From contig NZ_JABSSU010000004.1 of assembly GCF_013213835.1 (NCBI RefSeq), forward strand, positions 186,001 through 250,000: DNA of 64,000 bases. Direction: 5' to 3'. The notes under the pieces were generated by a model. The model did no database searches. It was not told the origin of the DNA and saw nothing but the letters and a program-made list of their open reading frames with translations. A program made the translations under genes and the position numbers. Every line of letters starts with the position of its first letter. The first letter of the stretch is position 1. Shown one piece after another: positions 63,481 to 64,000 of the stretch. Source of the stretch: Winogradskyella sp. Lineage in GTDB: Bacteria; Bacteroidota; Bacteroidia; Flavobacteriales; Flavobacteriaceae.

Positions 63481-63506
63481 GTCATTCAAAACAAAGTGAA
63501 GAATCT
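63481..63506. repeat. Decayed REP-like element (CATTC..GAATCT)
   Basis: GTCATTC followed by AAAACAAAGTG and AAGAATCT keeps the flanks of the repeats at 26974 and 32131, but its arms no longer pair well. It provides the GTG start codon of the next gene. Confidence 0.4.
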
Positions 63507-64000
63507 TTTAAATGACATCGAAAAGTGCATTATATGCAAAGCACATTTACCGCTAAGACCAAGACCTGTAGTTACTGCAGATGTTTCATCTAAAATTGTA
63601 ATTATCGGACAAGCACCAGGAACAAGAGTTCACCAATCTGGTATACCATGGAATGATCAAAGTGGTAAAAAATTGAGACAATGGTTAGGTGTTACAGATG
63701 AACAATTTTATAACACTAAAAACTTCGCAATTATCCCAATGGGTTTCTGTTACCCAGGAAAGGCAAAAACAGGAGATTTACCACCAAGACCAGAATGCGC
63801 TCCGCAATGGCACAAACCCTTATTTGATCGAATGCCTAATGTAGAATTAGTGATTCTAATAGGTGCTTACGCGCAGAACTACTATTTAAAAGATAAAAAA
63901 ACATTAACAGAACGTGTTGGTGATTATAAGACCTATTTACCAAAGTATTTCCCTATACCGCATCCATCACCAACTAATCGTTTTTGGCGAGCTAAAAATC
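63496..64000 (+). CDS. Uracil-DNA glycosylase family protein (3' truncated by the window)
   Basis: 168 codons are visible before the window ends. The GTG start gives VKNLLNDIEKCIICKAHLP. Motifs of the UDG superfamily are clear: IIGQAPGTRVHQSG (water-activating and uracil-binding loop) and PHPSPTNRFW (the DNA-contacting HPSP loop). ECAPQWHKP carries further conserved residues. It would excise uracil or a related lesion from DNA, though this subfamily's activity is not certain. The upstream frame meets the rsmI stop at 63475, so the start lies between there and 63496. Confidence 0.88.
   Translation, partial: MKNLLNDIEKCIICKAHLPLRPRPVVTADVSSKIVIIGQAPGTRVHQSGIPWNDQSGKKLRQWLGVTDEQFYNTKNFAIIPMGFCYPGKAKTGDLPPRPECAPQWHKPLFDRMPNVELVILIGAYAQNYYLKDKKTLTERVGDYKTYLPKYFPIPHPSPTNRFWRAKN

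Overview
The window comes from the AT-rich chromosome of a Bacteroidota bacterium, almost certainly family Flavobacteriaceae. Evidence: two proteins with type IX secretion (T9SS) C-terminal sorting domains (one type A, one type B), three TonB-receptor or outer-membrane barrel genes, a FecI/FecR/FecA-type signalling unit, 'TAnnTTTG' -7 promoter boxes, almost no Shine-Dalgarno sequences, frequent TTG/GTG starts, and hairpin repeats of a kind scattered through flavobacterial genomes. I do not assign a genus.

Layout. 1-11.5 kb holds core and envelope genes: the 3' part of a cation/proton antiporter with an RCK domain, two membrane proteins of unknown role, lepA, an outer-membrane barrel protein, a small lipoprotein, dusB, a LolC/E-like permease and rbfA. 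11.5-20.7 kb holds mce, a CAU-anticodon tRNA, a four-gene envelope operon (transglutaminase-7TM protein, ATP-grasp ligase, small membrane protein, outer-membrane barrel), a sigma/anti-sigma/TonB-receptor unit and a nitroreductase. 21-27 kb holds ribE and pdxA, then a lipid cluster (DUF177, rpmF, fabH, accB, accC). 27-28.7 kb holds a repeat-rich spacer, an FAD oxidoreductase and a GreA/B-like protein.

28.7-45.4 kb is the most unusual part: a predicted type III polyketide synthase (phenolic lipid) gene cluster in two halves. The first half is YceI, FAD oxidoreductase, methyltransferase, type III PKS, FabL-like reductase, a YdeI-family protein, FabZ-like hotdog and ketosynthase. The second half is ACP, 4'-phosphopantetheinyl transferase and an MMPL exporter. 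Between them lie about 7 kb of apparently unrelated genes (two-component system, subtilase, BNR-repeat protein, CPBP protease). Directly before the ACP is a broken copy of the 3' end of a ketosynthase gene. Its stop codon forms the start of a consensus -7 box for the ACP operon.

45.4-64 kb returns to surface and core genes: an ABC ATPase, a T9SS FG-GAP/ASPIC protein paired with a diheme cytochrome lipoprotein, a prolyl oligopeptidase, a glycosyltransferase, asd, mscL, alr, tdk, a DoxX protein, a 1137-residue T9SS type B adhesin-like protein, rsmI, and the 5' part of a uracil-DNA-glycosylase-family gene cut by the window edge.

No CRISPR array, insertion sequence, integrase, rRNA or phage gene was seen.
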